Assembly (NCBI RefSeq): GCF_000425205.1
Contig: NZ_AULI01000005.1
Coordinates: forward strand, 1 to 64,000
Direction: 5' to 3'
Length of the DNA stretch: 64,000 bases
Source: Pontibacillus halophilus JSM 076056 = DSM 19796
GTDB lineage: Bacteria; Bacillota; Bacilli; Bacillales; BH030062
Shown piece after piece: positions 25,517 through 33,337 of this stretch. Each line of letters starts with the position of its first letter. The stretch's first letter is position 1. Under the pieces are notes generated by a model. That model saw only the letters and a list, made by a program, of their open reading frames with translations. It made no database searches and was not told the origin of the DNA. The position numbers were made by a program, and so were the translations under genes.

Positions 25517-26047
25517 TTACGACTCTTCTACTTCTTCTGCTTGTTTTGAAACGGCATCGTCTTCCTCAGATGCCCTTTGTTGGGAACGGGTTCCGTCTTG
25601 AGAAGAAGATTGTTGATTCTTCTTTAAGTATTCAAGCTCTGCGCGAAGTCGTTTGTTCTCCTCACGCAATGTTTCTTGTTTGTTTTCTTGAAATTCATTA
25701 ATTTGCTCCCTAACTTTCTCGAGCAGTTTGTTACTTCGTTCAACGAGTGTTTCAGGAAAGTCTTCTCCATCTCCGTACTCGACACCGTGTGGGTAATAGT
25801 GTTTACCAAGAAGCGGTGTTAGAAGCTGCATAAGTGCATGTCTACTATCTACAGTACCTTCAACAGCAAATCCTTGAACACGTAAGTAATACGTAATCCC
25901 TTTGGTGGGAGAAGAGAATTTGTAGTCATACGTGACTCGCTCGTAATCCCATTGTCCCCCTCGAACAAAACCGCAATCATCAAGAATGTGGTTCAGCTTG
26001 TCAATGGCTACTACAGTACCTTCAATCCCTTTTCCATCTATTCTCAT
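25517..26047 (-). CDS. YugN-like family protein
   Basis: A 176-residue soluble protein. Residues 1-110 form the YugN-like domain (MRIDGKGIEGTVVAIDKLNHIL, then GGQWDYERVTYDYKF, YYLRVQGFAVEG and HYYPHGVEYG). After it comes a coiled-coil-prone, glutamate-rich helix (LLEKVREQINEFQ...) and a Q/S/E-rich tail. The family function is unknown. In B. subtilis yugN lies elsewhere; ylbA occupies a nearby position here. Divergent from ylbB. Confidence 0.85.
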   Translation of the reverse strand: MRIDGKGIEGTVVAIDKLNHILDDCGFVRGGQWDYERVTYDYKFSSPTKGITYYLRVQGFAVEGTVDSRHALMQLLTPLLGKHYYPHGVEYGDGEDFPETLVERSNKLLEKVREQINEFQENKQETLREENKRLRAELEYLKKNQQSSSQDGTRSQQRASEEDDAVSKQAEEVEES

Positions 26048-26115
26048 GTTACCATCCCCTTACATCAATTATGTAACTGTTTCCATCATATAAAAAATGG
26101 CACGAACTTTCAATT

Positions 26116-26130
26116 GTTTACAGCGTAAAC
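26116..26130. repeat. Perfect 6-3-6 inverted repeat, possible operator
   Basis: GTTTAC-AGC-GTAAAC in the divergent yugN/ylbB intergenic region. It does not fit the cre consensus spacing; the binding factor is unknown. Confidence 0.35.
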
Positions 26131-26231
26131 TGAGGTTTCTATGCAAGATTCACGACTCCGTGGTTAAACTACGTAAAGATGACGGAAGGAAAGTTGTTCT
26201 GTCATAACACCCTTTGATGGAGGCGGTCGTA

Positions 26232-26660
26232 ATGAAGAATTTAAAAGACGTCATGACTACAGATGTTGCATGTTGTTCTAAAGATGAGACGTTGTTCAAT
26301 GTTGCGAGTAAAATGAAACAGCGTGATGTGGGTTCCATCCCTGTCTGTGACGATCAGAATCATCTGCTTGGTATGGTGACAGACCGAGATCTTGTACTCC
26401 GAGGTTACGCAGATAAAAAGCCTGGTTCTTGTGCTGTACATGAAGTCATGAGTGACCAACTTACTTCTGGTGAGCCCGGCATGTCTGTAGATGAAGCAAG
26501 TAAATTAATGGCGACGAAACAGATTCGACGCTTACCAGTTGTGGACAATGGGAAACTAGTAGGGATTGTTTCTCTTGGAGACTTGTCATTAGAGAAGTTC
26601 TCAAATGAAGCTGCTGGCCATGCGTTAGAAGAAATTTCTGAGCGACCACAAGCCCATTAA
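26232..26660 (+). CDS. ylbB: CBS-pair domain protein YlbB
   Basis: A 142-residue protein made of two CBS repeats (about 1-60 and 70-125): KDVMTTDVACCSKDETLFNVA, DVGSIPVCD, GMVTDRDLVLRG, then AVHEVMSDQL, DEASKLMATKQIRRLPVVDNG and GIVSLGDLS. CBS pairs bind adenine nucleotides and act as energy or ionic sensors. No partner domain is fused, so the regulated target is unknown. ATG 26232 has GGAGGCGG upstream; the earlier TTG/ATG lie on that ribosome binding site. Strong terminator follows. Confidence 0.92.
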   Translation: MKNLKDVMTTDVACCSKDETLFNVASKMKQRDVGSIPVCDDQNHLLGMVTDRDLVLRGYADKKPGSCAVHEVMSDQLTSGEPGMSVDEASKLMATKQIRRLPVVDNGKLVGIVSLGDLSLEKFSNEAAGHALEEISERPQAH

Positions 26661-26695
26661 AGAAAAGGAGGGCCGTTTCGCTGTCCTCCTAACTC

Positions 26696-26738
26696 AGCTT
26701 GTAGAGAAGCTAGATGTTTCTCTACAAGCTATTCTTTT
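26696..26738 (+). terminator. Terminator of ylbB
   Basis: A perfect 13-bp stem AGCTTGTAGAGAA / TTCTCTACAAGCT with 9-nt loop, then ATTCTTTT. A smaller hairpin (26666-26690) precedes it. Confidence 0.88.
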
Positions 26739-26831
26739 GTATCTTCTCACTACCATTAAGAAAAAATCCAATAAAACATTTTCCACCTGACTTTTCGTTC
26801 GGGTTGTTTTAATTCAACTCTAGCAGATTGA

Positions 26832-26860
26832 TTCATAATTATTACTAGAATCTATATAAT
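26832..26860 (+). promoter_or_regulatory. Sigma-A promoter of ylbC
   Basis: TTCATA (26832-26837), 17-nt spacer, TATAAT (26855-26860), 32 bp before ylbC. Confidence 0.65.
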
Positions 26861-26892
26861 AGATTGTAACAGGATATAAAGGAGCCAATAGA

Positions 26893-27990
26893 ATGAAATG
26901 GGTACGATTGCTGCTCGTTATATGGATAATAATCTTGCTCGCATTTATTGCTAATGAGCAATGGAACTTAACAGATGAAGTGAAGGAAATGTCGTTACAA
27001 GTTATGGAAGATGAAGCAGACCCTAAAGTGGAAGAACCTACAGAAAGTAAGGTTGAAGAACCAGAGTCTTCAAATCCCGTTGTTGAAACAGCCCCTTCCT
27101 CGACCAGTGAGAATTCGCTTGTCTCGTATATGGGTAAGTCAGTAGAAGACATGAAAAGCGTTGTTGGTGAACCTGCTAGGGTCGACCCTACTCCTTATGG
27201 ATACGACTGGTGGGTCTACGACGAGGAAGGTAGCTATCTTCAAGTTGGTGTTCAAGATGGAAAGGTCGTTTCTTTGTATACCTTAGAGTCTAGAAATTTA
27301 ATACAAGATCTCTCTGTTGGTCGTGACTATGATGATTTAAAGAACAGCCTTTCCTTCAAAGAGGAAGTAGTAGTTGAGACGGGTGGTGGTACCTATCGTT
27401 TCCAACTGAAGGAAGAAGAGCTGAAGGCTAGGCCACTACTATCAATCTCAGATGATGTTTATGCACAGCTTTATTTCGATACGTATACCAATGAACTTTC
27501 ATCCATCCGTCTATTAAATGCTGAGACCCTTGTGAAGCATCAACCGTATGAATTGTATTATCGTGGTGAGTTGCCCCAGTTGCCATCCACTGTTCCTTCA
27601 GAATGGGAAGGTATTGAGACGGGAGTTGAGGCCCAAATCTTCGACATCAGCAATGCAATGAGAACACGATTTGGTTTAGCAGAGCTTGAATGGTTTGAGC
27701 CGGTTTCTAGAGTGGCGTATGGTCATAGTAAAGATATGGCACTGGATAATTATTTCTCTCACGTGTCACCTGAAGGAGATGGATTACAAGAGCGCTTAAA
27801 ACGGGGAGAAGTCTATTATGTGACGGCAGGTGAGAACATTGCTGCTCAATATCCAGACTCAATCGCAGTAGTAGAAGGATGGTTAAATAGTGAAGGCCAC
27901 CGTAAAGCTATGTTGAATGATGGCTATACTCACCTTGGAGTTGGAGTTTATCAGTACCATTATACGCAGAATTTCTTAGAGAAACCTTAA
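26893..27990 (+). CDS. ylbC: YlbC, secreted CAP-domain (SCP-like) protein
   Basis: A 365-residue exported protein. An N-terminal hydrophobic helix (residues 5-21, signal anchor or signal peptide) is followed by an acidic low-complexity linker (EEPTESKVEEPESS). Then comes the CAP-associated N-domain (about 75-215, with MGKSVEDMKSVVGEPARVDPTPYGYDWWVY) and a C-terminal CAP domain (about 245-360, with HSKDMALDNYFSHVSPEG and AGENIAAQ, GWLNSEGHRKAML). This order is that of B. subtilis YlbC. CAP proteins are extracellular and of varied function; none is established here. Own promoter and terminator. Confidence 0.9.
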   Translation: MKWVRLLLVIWIIILLAFIANEQWNLTDEVKEMSLQVMEDEADPKVEEPTESKVEEPESSNPVVETAPSSTSENSLVSYMGKSVEDMKSVVGEPARVDPTPYGYDWWVYDEEGSYLQVGVQDGKVVSLYTLESRNLIQDLSVGRDYDDLKNSLSFKEEVVVETGGGTYRFQLKEEELKARPLLSISDDVYAQLYFDTYTNELSSIRLLNAETLVKHQPYELYYRGELPQLPSTVPSEWEGIETGVEAQIFDISNAMRTRFGLAELEWFEPVSRVAYGHSKDMALDNYFSHVSPEGDGLQERLKRGEVYYVTAGENIAAQYPDSIAVVEGWLNSEGHRKAMLNDGYTHLGVGVYQYHYTQNFLEKP

Positions 27991-28022
27991 GTCCAGTCTT
28001 TGTAAAGATTGGGCTTTTTCTT
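27989..28022 (+). terminator. Terminator of ylbC
   Basis: An 11-bp stem AGTCCAGTCTT / AAGATTGGGCT (two G-U) then T5, starting at the stop codon. Confidence 0.8.
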
Positions 28023-28051
28023 CACATTACCCACCTTTTTCTCATATGGTA
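28023..28051 (+). promoter_or_regulatory. Candidate sigma-K promoter of ylbD-ylbE
   Basis: CACA (28023-28026, mACm-type -35), 16-nt spacer, CATATGGTA (28043-28051), which fits the sigma-K -10 pattern CATA-NNN-TA. It lies 35 bp before ylbD, whose product is a coat-type protein. Pattern match only. Confidence 0.5.
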
Positions 28052-28085
28052 ATGTATCCACCTATTAGGGCGAGGAGGGGATATT

Positions 28086-28520
28086 GTGGGGAAGCAACTT
28101 CATGATTCAGTAAAGGAATTTAAACAATTTGTGAAGCAATATCCAGACTTGATTAAGGAAGTGAGGGAAAGCGATGAAGGATGGCAACCTGTCTATGAGA
28201 AATGGGTTCTGTTAGGGGAAGAGGATGATTTCTGGACTCAATATAAGGAAAAGGAAAAAGAGGCATCTGTGAAAGAAGGGGAGGAGTCGAAACCGGAGGA
28301 AGAATCAACAGAAGAAGAGCAAGACGAGAAAGAAGTAATGGGTCAGCTTATGGGAATGTTGGATAAAGTAGACTTGAATAAAGTACAAGGTCATATTCAA
28401 CAACTCAACGGTGCCATCACAAATATTCAATCGTTAGTCGGTCAGTTCCAGGACTTCAAAAGGCAAGGCTCAACATCTGATACAAAGAAATCTACACCAT
28501 TTTACTTTGGGAAAGATTAA
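28086..28520 (+). CDS. ylbD: YlbD, putative spore coat protein
   Basis: A 144-residue highly charged protein. The N-terminal KEFKQFVKQYPDLIKEVRES and WQPVYEKWVLLGEEDDFW segments match the YlbD family, annotated as spore coat. A glutamate/lysine-rich middle (about 55-85) follows, then a helical tail and a basic end. GTG 28086 follows GGAGGGG. A sigma-K-like promoter precedes it; expression in the mother cell is therefore likely but unproven. 17 bp upstream of ylbE. Confidence 0.85.
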   Translation: MGKQLHDSVKEFKQFVKQYPDLIKEVRESDEGWQPVYEKWVLLGEEDDFWTQYKEKEKEASVKEGEESKPEEESTEEEQDEKEVMGQLMGMLDKVDLNKVQGHIQQLNGAITNIQSLVGQFQDFKRQGSTSDTKKSTPFYFGKD

Positions 28521-28537
28521 TAAAGGGTGGGGACCTT

Positions 28538-28771
28538 ATGCAACCAGGGGTGTATCAATACTTAAGAAATCGTGAGGACTTACTTCGGTTTATGAGGATG
28601 AATCCAGACTGGTATCGTCGTGTTACAAGAGACCCATCTGTCATCCAGAACATGGAGGAGGAGGCTAAATTCTTCTACGGGAAGACAACGACTCAACGGA
28701 TTGAGAAGTTGTCAACCCAAGTCCAAATGGTAAACATGCTCATCTCTATGGCACAAGCTATGAAGGGATAA
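28538..28771 (+). CDS. ylbE: YlbE-like protein
   Basis: A 77-residue helical protein starting MQPGVYQYLRNREDLLRFMRMNPDWYRRVTRDP, characteristic of the YlbE family. The function is unknown. It follows ylbD by 17 bp, so the two are probably cotranscribed. The GGGTGGGG ribosome binding site is clear. Confidence 0.88.
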   Translation: MQPGVYQYLRNREDLLRFMRMNPDWYRRVTRDPSVIQNMEEEAKFFYGKTTTQRIEKLSTQVQMVNMLISMAQAMKG

Positions 28772-28830
28772 AGGAATTCTTATTTCTCTTCTTTGTCAGA
28801 ATTTGATATGATAGCAATGGAGGTGTGAAT

Positions 28831-29274
28831 ATGCTTGCTACGAACGAAACAGTAGAAATACTTGATCGTGCAGAAAAGCTCGGTCAAATGGTGCTAGCCT
28901 CTGAAACGTATCTAGATTATGTTCAAGCGAAACGTCAATTGGAAGAAGACCAAGAAGCGCAAGGACTCATTCAAGCTTTTCAAGATAGTAAAGTGGATTA
29001 CGAAGAAGTACAGCGCTTTGGAAGGTATCATCCAGATTATAATAGCATTACGAAAGCGGTTCGTTTAAAGAAACGGGACATGGATATGAATGATTCTGTA
29101 GCGAACTATAAGATTGCAGAACGTAACCTGCAGAAGCTTCTAGACGAAATAAGTGGCTTAATTGCGAATAGCGTTAGCCCTCAAATTAAAGCTCCGAAAG
29201 ACGGTGCAGTCTTCCAAGATACAGGAAGTGGCTGCGGTTGTGGCAGTGGAGGAGCGTGTGGTTGCGCTTCTTAA
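28831..29274 (+). CDS. ylbF: YlbF, RicF subunit of the Y-complex
   Basis: A 147-residue protein of the YlbF/YmcA (RicF/RicA) family: helical body with YLDYVQAKRQLEEDQEAQGLIQAF and a C-terminal cysteine cluster (GCGCGSGGACGCAS). With YmcA and YaaT it forms the iron-sulfur Y-complex that steers RNase Y mRNA processing, competence, biofilm formation and sporulation in B. subtilis; the cysteines are cluster ligands there. ATG 28831 follows GGAGGTG by 5 nt. An extended -10 (TGATATGAT, 28804-28812) lies just upstream. Its stop codon overlaps that of the next, convergent gene. Confidence 0.93.
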   Translation: MLATNETVEILDRAEKLGQMVLASETYLDYVQAKRQLEEDQEAQGLIQAFQDSKVDYEEVQRFGRYHPDYNSITKAVRLKKRDMDMNDSVANYKIAERNLQKLLDEISGLIANSVSPQIKAPKDGAVFQDTGSGCGCGSGGACGCAS

Positions 29275-29600
29275 GGCTGGAACCGAATGCAGTCTACACA
29301 CAAGTTTCCACAACAGAACATTTTACGTTGAGGTACTAAGAAGCGTACGCGATAGATGATGAACGTCTCATTTTCTCTAACGAAGCTCATGGAGAGGGTG
29401 AGACGTTTTCCTTTCATGGCTTTGGCCGCTGCCTTCTTTACATAGTCATCAAGCTCTGTTTTTTGAAGCTTTGTGTGATGCTTCTCAATAAAGACAAATG
29501 GAATACCTGTAATCATGCGCTTTGATACAGACAAAGGCTCAATTCGATTTAACGTGGATAGAAAAACAAACCAGGCTCGGTCTAATTCATCTCTATACAT
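29271..29600 (-). CDS. Uncharacterised protein with C-terminal cysteine cluster
   Basis: A 109-residue ORF starting MYRDELDRAWFVFLSTLNRIEPLS. No family was recognised. It ends in FCCGNLCVDCIRF, with five cysteines in CC-x3-C-x2-C spacing that could bind metal. GGGAGACGG precedes the ATG at 29600 by 5 nt, and codon pattern and lack of overlap with another gene make it real. It is convergent with ylbF and shares the palindrome TTAA, in which both stop codons overlap. The neighbour YlbF also ends in a cysteine cluster. Divergent from ylbG. Confidence 0.65.
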   Translation of the reverse strand: MYRDELDRAWFVFLSTLNRIEPLSVSKRMITGIPFVFIEKHHTKLQKTELDDYVKKAAAKAMKGKRLTLSMSFVRENETFIIYRVRFLVPQRKMFCCGNLCVDCIRFQP

Positions 29601-29676
29601 GTATACCGTCTCCCTGTTCAATTTGTCATAAATTTGCTACACTATTTTCAGAATAGTTCACGAAAGAGGAATGGTT

Positions 29677-29955
29677 ATGTTCACTAACAGGCAAGGACTC
29701 GTTGTGTACTTCCAACATATGAAGAACGTTCGAAATATTAAACGTCACGGACATTTAATTTATACATCTAAGAAATTAAAATATGCCGTTCTTTACGTTA
29801 ATGAAGAAGAAGTTGATGATGTGAAGGCGCGTCTCAAAAAGTTACCGTACGTGACACGCATTGACGAATCAATGAAGCCGTTTATTCGAACAGAGTATGA
29901 GAATTCAAAGCCAGACAAGGCGAAGGAATACGACTATAAGTATGGAAGTATTTAA
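29677..29955 (+). CDS. ylbG: YlbG, UPF0298 protein
   Basis: A 92-residue small protein: MFTNRQGLVVYFQHMKNVRNIKRHGHLIY, YAVLYVNEEEVDDVKARLKKLPYV and a C-terminal charged tail, the UPF0298/YlbG pattern (ferredoxin-like alpha/beta). No known biochemical role. ATG 29677 lies 6 nt after AAAGAGGA; ATG 29671 abuts the ribosome binding site. Terminated by a GAAA-loop hairpin. Confidence 0.9.
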   Translation: MFTNRQGLVVYFQHMKNVRNIKRHGHLIYTSKKLKYAVLYVNEEEVDDVKARLKKLPYVTRIDESMKPFIRTEYENSKPDKAKEYDYKYGSI

Positions 29956-29981
29956 AAAGCATGGGGAAACCCATGCTTTTT
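29954..29981. terminator. Bidirectional terminator after ylbG
   Basis: GCATGGG / CCCATGC with GAAA loop, flanked by A5 and T5. Confidence 0.9.
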
Positions 29982-30371
29982 CTATTTCATTGGGGCAATA
30001 TAGCGATTCATTCTTAAAATACCGATAAGGTGTTGGTAATATAAGTCCGTTTCCGCAAAGAATGTGGATGGTCGTACGATAATCTCATGAATCGGTTTTT
30101 GTACATGGGAAGAAAGCTGCTTAAATAAGTCGAAGCGTTTATTCTCAATCGCATTCGGATTCGGAATCCCCTCACGACAGATGTAAATGGGTTGAAATTC
30201 ACCAGGATTCGTAGGATGAAGTGCGATGGCAAGCGAAGTCATATCGTTGCCGTCGAGATCCGTGTGGAAGGCGAATAGATGTTGAATTCGTTCCTCCATC
30301 CCATAGCCAATTTCAAGTAATTCGTATAAATCAGAATACCCTTTCCCTAACTCTATAAATCGTTGTATCAA
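29982..30371 (-). CDS. Conserved hypothetical protein downstream of ylbG
   Basis: A 129-residue soluble protein (MIQRFIELGKGYSDLYELLEIG..., then LFAFHTDLDGNDMTSLAIALHP and YICREGIPNPN). I do not recognise an enzyme family, although it reads as a conserved alpha/beta domain. The hydrophobic-acidic alternation and lack of rare codons argue for a real gene. It lies alone, convergent with ylbG and divergent from the next gene. Start is the complement of CAA at 30369-30371 (TTG) or a nearby codon, not certain. Confidence 0.65.
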   Translation of the reverse strand: MIQRFIELGKGYSDLYELLEIGYGMEERIQHLFAFHTDLDGNDMTSLAIALHPTNPGEFQPIYICREGIPNPNAIENKRFDLFKQLSSHVQKPIHEIIVRPSTFFAETDLYYQHLIGILRMNRYIAPMK

Positions 30372-30480
30372 ACTATCAACTCCTGAACTCTAATAATTCT
30401 ACTTTAGCAAATGTAGCTGTACTTGTGAACGGGATCTGTCACGCCCCTGTCAAAAAATTAATGTATTCACCGTTTCATCA

Positions 30481-30508
30481 TTGATAAAATGATAAAGCAC
30501 TCTATAAA
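30481..30508 (+). promoter_or_regulatory. Sigma-A promoter of the 30.5-kb exported-protein gene
   Basis: TTGATA (30481-30486), 16-nt spacer, TATAAA (30503-30508). The ribosome binding site GAGGAG begins 3 nt downstream, so the leader is very short. Confidence 0.65.
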
Positions 30509-30527
30509 ATGAGGAGTTTTGTCCTGA

Positions 30528-31865
30528 ATGAAAAAAGTTATTGCCATTTTACTCATACTATTATCTGTGTCTGGTCTCCTCCTTTATAATCAGTGGGGAA
30601 CATATAAAGCGTCTCTAAATGAAAAGCAAGCGGTGGATGTGGATGTCTCGATAATCCATACCACCAAAGGTCTCCAAGTGGACGTGAGCTATGAGAGCTT
30701 TATGAATGGGACTTATCAATGGAAGGCACCAGAGATGGCGAGTGGACTTGCCTGTGAAGTAGAACAAACACCTTGCCGTACATCCAATGAATTTGTAATT
30801 GAGGAAGAAGGGGGGGTTACTCTTCATTACATGTTACCGCCTATAGAGTTTGGCCATCTAGAGGATTGGTTGTCAGTTGTAGAAGGTGTGGATGTTAAAG
30901 TAGACACCTTTTCACTTAAGATCACAGACCGTGTGAAGGAAGGAGAATTTGCCTACTTAGGACATAAGTCAGGAGAAAGCCGTACAGAGCGAATTACATA
31001 CTATGAATGGAGTGCTTCTTCAAAGCCTGACGCACCTATTTTCTATTTGCCGAGCGGTTCACAACAGTTAATCGAGGAAGATGGACTCCATGTATATAGC
31101 GAAACTCGGAACGATGTCGCCTCGCTTGTGACTGCTTGGAGCGAACATGATTGGCCACAAGAAACTCAACTCGTCTATATTGGAGAATCTCCTTCTGTCC
31201 CTCATACCCGGTATAGTATACAGTTGGCAAGCGTAGACCCATCTGTTGCGAGGTATTATTGGTTGAAAGATGCAATAGGTACGGGTGAGGGGGTTCAGGA
31301 ATCTGTAGTGAGTGACGTGGCTACCTTCTTGGCTGGGCAGGATTCTGATGCACCATCTCCCGTTCTTCAGTCACTTCAAAACAATGTAACGGATAAGGAG
31401 AAAGACCAATGGCTATCGGTCTTGTTAGCAGAGGAGGAACAACCACCTGTTGAGAAGTTGACGAATTCATTGGAGAAAGTGAAAGGTATGGAAACATCCT
31501 ATTTTACGAAAGTGATTAAAGAGCCTACGATTCCACTCTACTTTACGGAAGTTCGTACGTTACATATAGGTGAGCAGGTTCTAGAAGGAGTAAACGTACT
31601 GAAGCATCGTTTCCTAACGTATATCCCCTTGAAAGAGATTGTTGCTTCACATGACATTTCTCATACATTCATTAAAGAAGACAAACAACACGTCTTAACT
31701 ATGAATGGCGATACGTGGAGATTATACGAAACTAAGGATACCTATGTTTATAACATGGATGGATTTGGAGTAGCGGAAGATGCAATCATACGAATTGAAG
31801 GGATTCCCTATATAAAGGCTGACTTACTGTATCGGTTGATTGGTCTTTCTGTGACAGTTGATTAA
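30528..31865 (+). CDS. Uncharacterised membrane-anchored extracytoplasmic protein
   Basis: A 445-residue protein with one N-terminal hydrophobic helix (residues 4-20) after MKK and no other membrane segment, so it is probably outside the membrane as a signal-anchored or secreted protein. The body is beta-rich with many acidic residues. Residues 340-445 (VLKHRFLTYIPLKEIVAS..., MNGDTWRLYET..., GIPYIKADLLYRLIG) resemble the copper-amine-oxidase N-terminal 'stalk' fold found in surface proteins of Firmicutes; this is a by-eye resemblance. No catalytic motif is seen. It stands alone between convergent and downstream hairpins. Confidence 0.7.
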   Translation: MKKVIAILLILLSVSGLLLYNQWGTYKASLNEKQAVDVDVSIIHTTKGLQVDVSYESFMNGTYQWKAPEMASGLACEVEQTPCRTSNEFVIEEEGGVTLHYMLPPIEFGHLEDWLSVVEGVDVKVDTFSLKITDRVKEGEFAYLGHKSGESRTERITYYEWSASSKPDAPIFYLPSGSQQLIEEDGLHVYSETRNDVASLVTAWSEHDWPQETQLVYIGESPSVPHTRYSIQLASVDPSVARYYWLKDAIGTGEGVQESVVSDVATFLAGQDSDAPSPVLQSLQNNVTDKEKDQWLSVLLAEEEQPPVEKLTNSLEKVKGMETSYFTKVIKEPTIPLYFTEVRTLHIGEQVLEGVNVLKHRFLTYIPLKEIVASHDISHTFIKEDKQHVLTMNGDTWRLYETKDTYVYNMDGFGVAEDAIIRIEGIPYIKADLLYRLIGLSVTVD

Positions 31866-31880
31866 CTCCCGTATAAATAC

Positions 31881-31916
31881 GAAAAAAAAGCCTGCAGCGA
31901 TTGCTGCAGGCATCTT
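31881..31916 (+). terminator. Terminator-like hairpin after the 30.5-kb gene
   Basis: GCCTGCAGC / GCTGCAGGC, 9 bp, loop GATT, preceded by A8 and followed by ATCTTT. Confidence 0.7.
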
Positions 31917-31971
31917 TAATCGAACCAGTCGACTAAAGATAAAGGGAGAGGAGAAACCGGAGGAAGAACTT

Positions 31972-32001
31972 ATGGGGAAACGTAAGTCTTCTCCGTTTTG
32001 A
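31972..32001 (+). other. Candidate 9-codon ORF with hairpin-sequestered ribosome binding site
   Basis: ATG at 31972 to TGA at 31999 encodes MGKRKSSPF. GGAGGAAG (31959-31966) is a near-perfect ribosome binding site 5 nt upstream. The sequence 31958-31972 pairs, with two bulged bases, with 31983-31995, so the ribosome binding site folds onto the ORF itself. The segment 31866-32144 otherwise has no gene. It may be a leader peptide, a microprotein or a chance match. Confidence 0.35.
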
Positions 32002-32144
32002 GTTAGTAAGGAGTGTACCTTATCAACTCTTTCCTAGTATGAACCGGCTATTTAAATCTTATACACATAAGTTAAAACGTTTTCTTACATAGGGATTTAT
32101 GGTAGGATTATGAGCGAAACTATAGTAAAGAGGTGATGACTTCC

Positions 32145-33208
<1,064 letters not shown>

Positions 33209-33229
33209 ATCCTATATGATTTGGGTATT

Positions 33230-33269
33230 AGCTTGTAGTGAACCGGTGTGTTTTCTACAAGCTTTTTTT
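33230..33269 (+). terminator. Terminator of rsmD-coaD
   Basis: AGCTTGTAG / CTACAAGCT with a 16-nt loop, then T7. The stem sequence is the same as the outer part of the ylbB terminator. Confidence 0.85.
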
Positions 33270-33301
33270 GTCGTTACTAGATGCTTAGGGACTTCTGTGC
33301 T

Positions 33302-33337
33302 AATAAAAACAAGCCCATCTATGAGAGGGGCTTGTTT
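33302..33337 (-). terminator. Terminator overlapping the ylbJ stop
   Basis: AAACAAGCCC / GGGCTTGTTT, 10 bp, followed on the minus strand by a T-rich tract; the 3' end of ylbJ lies within the hairpin. Confidence 0.8.
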
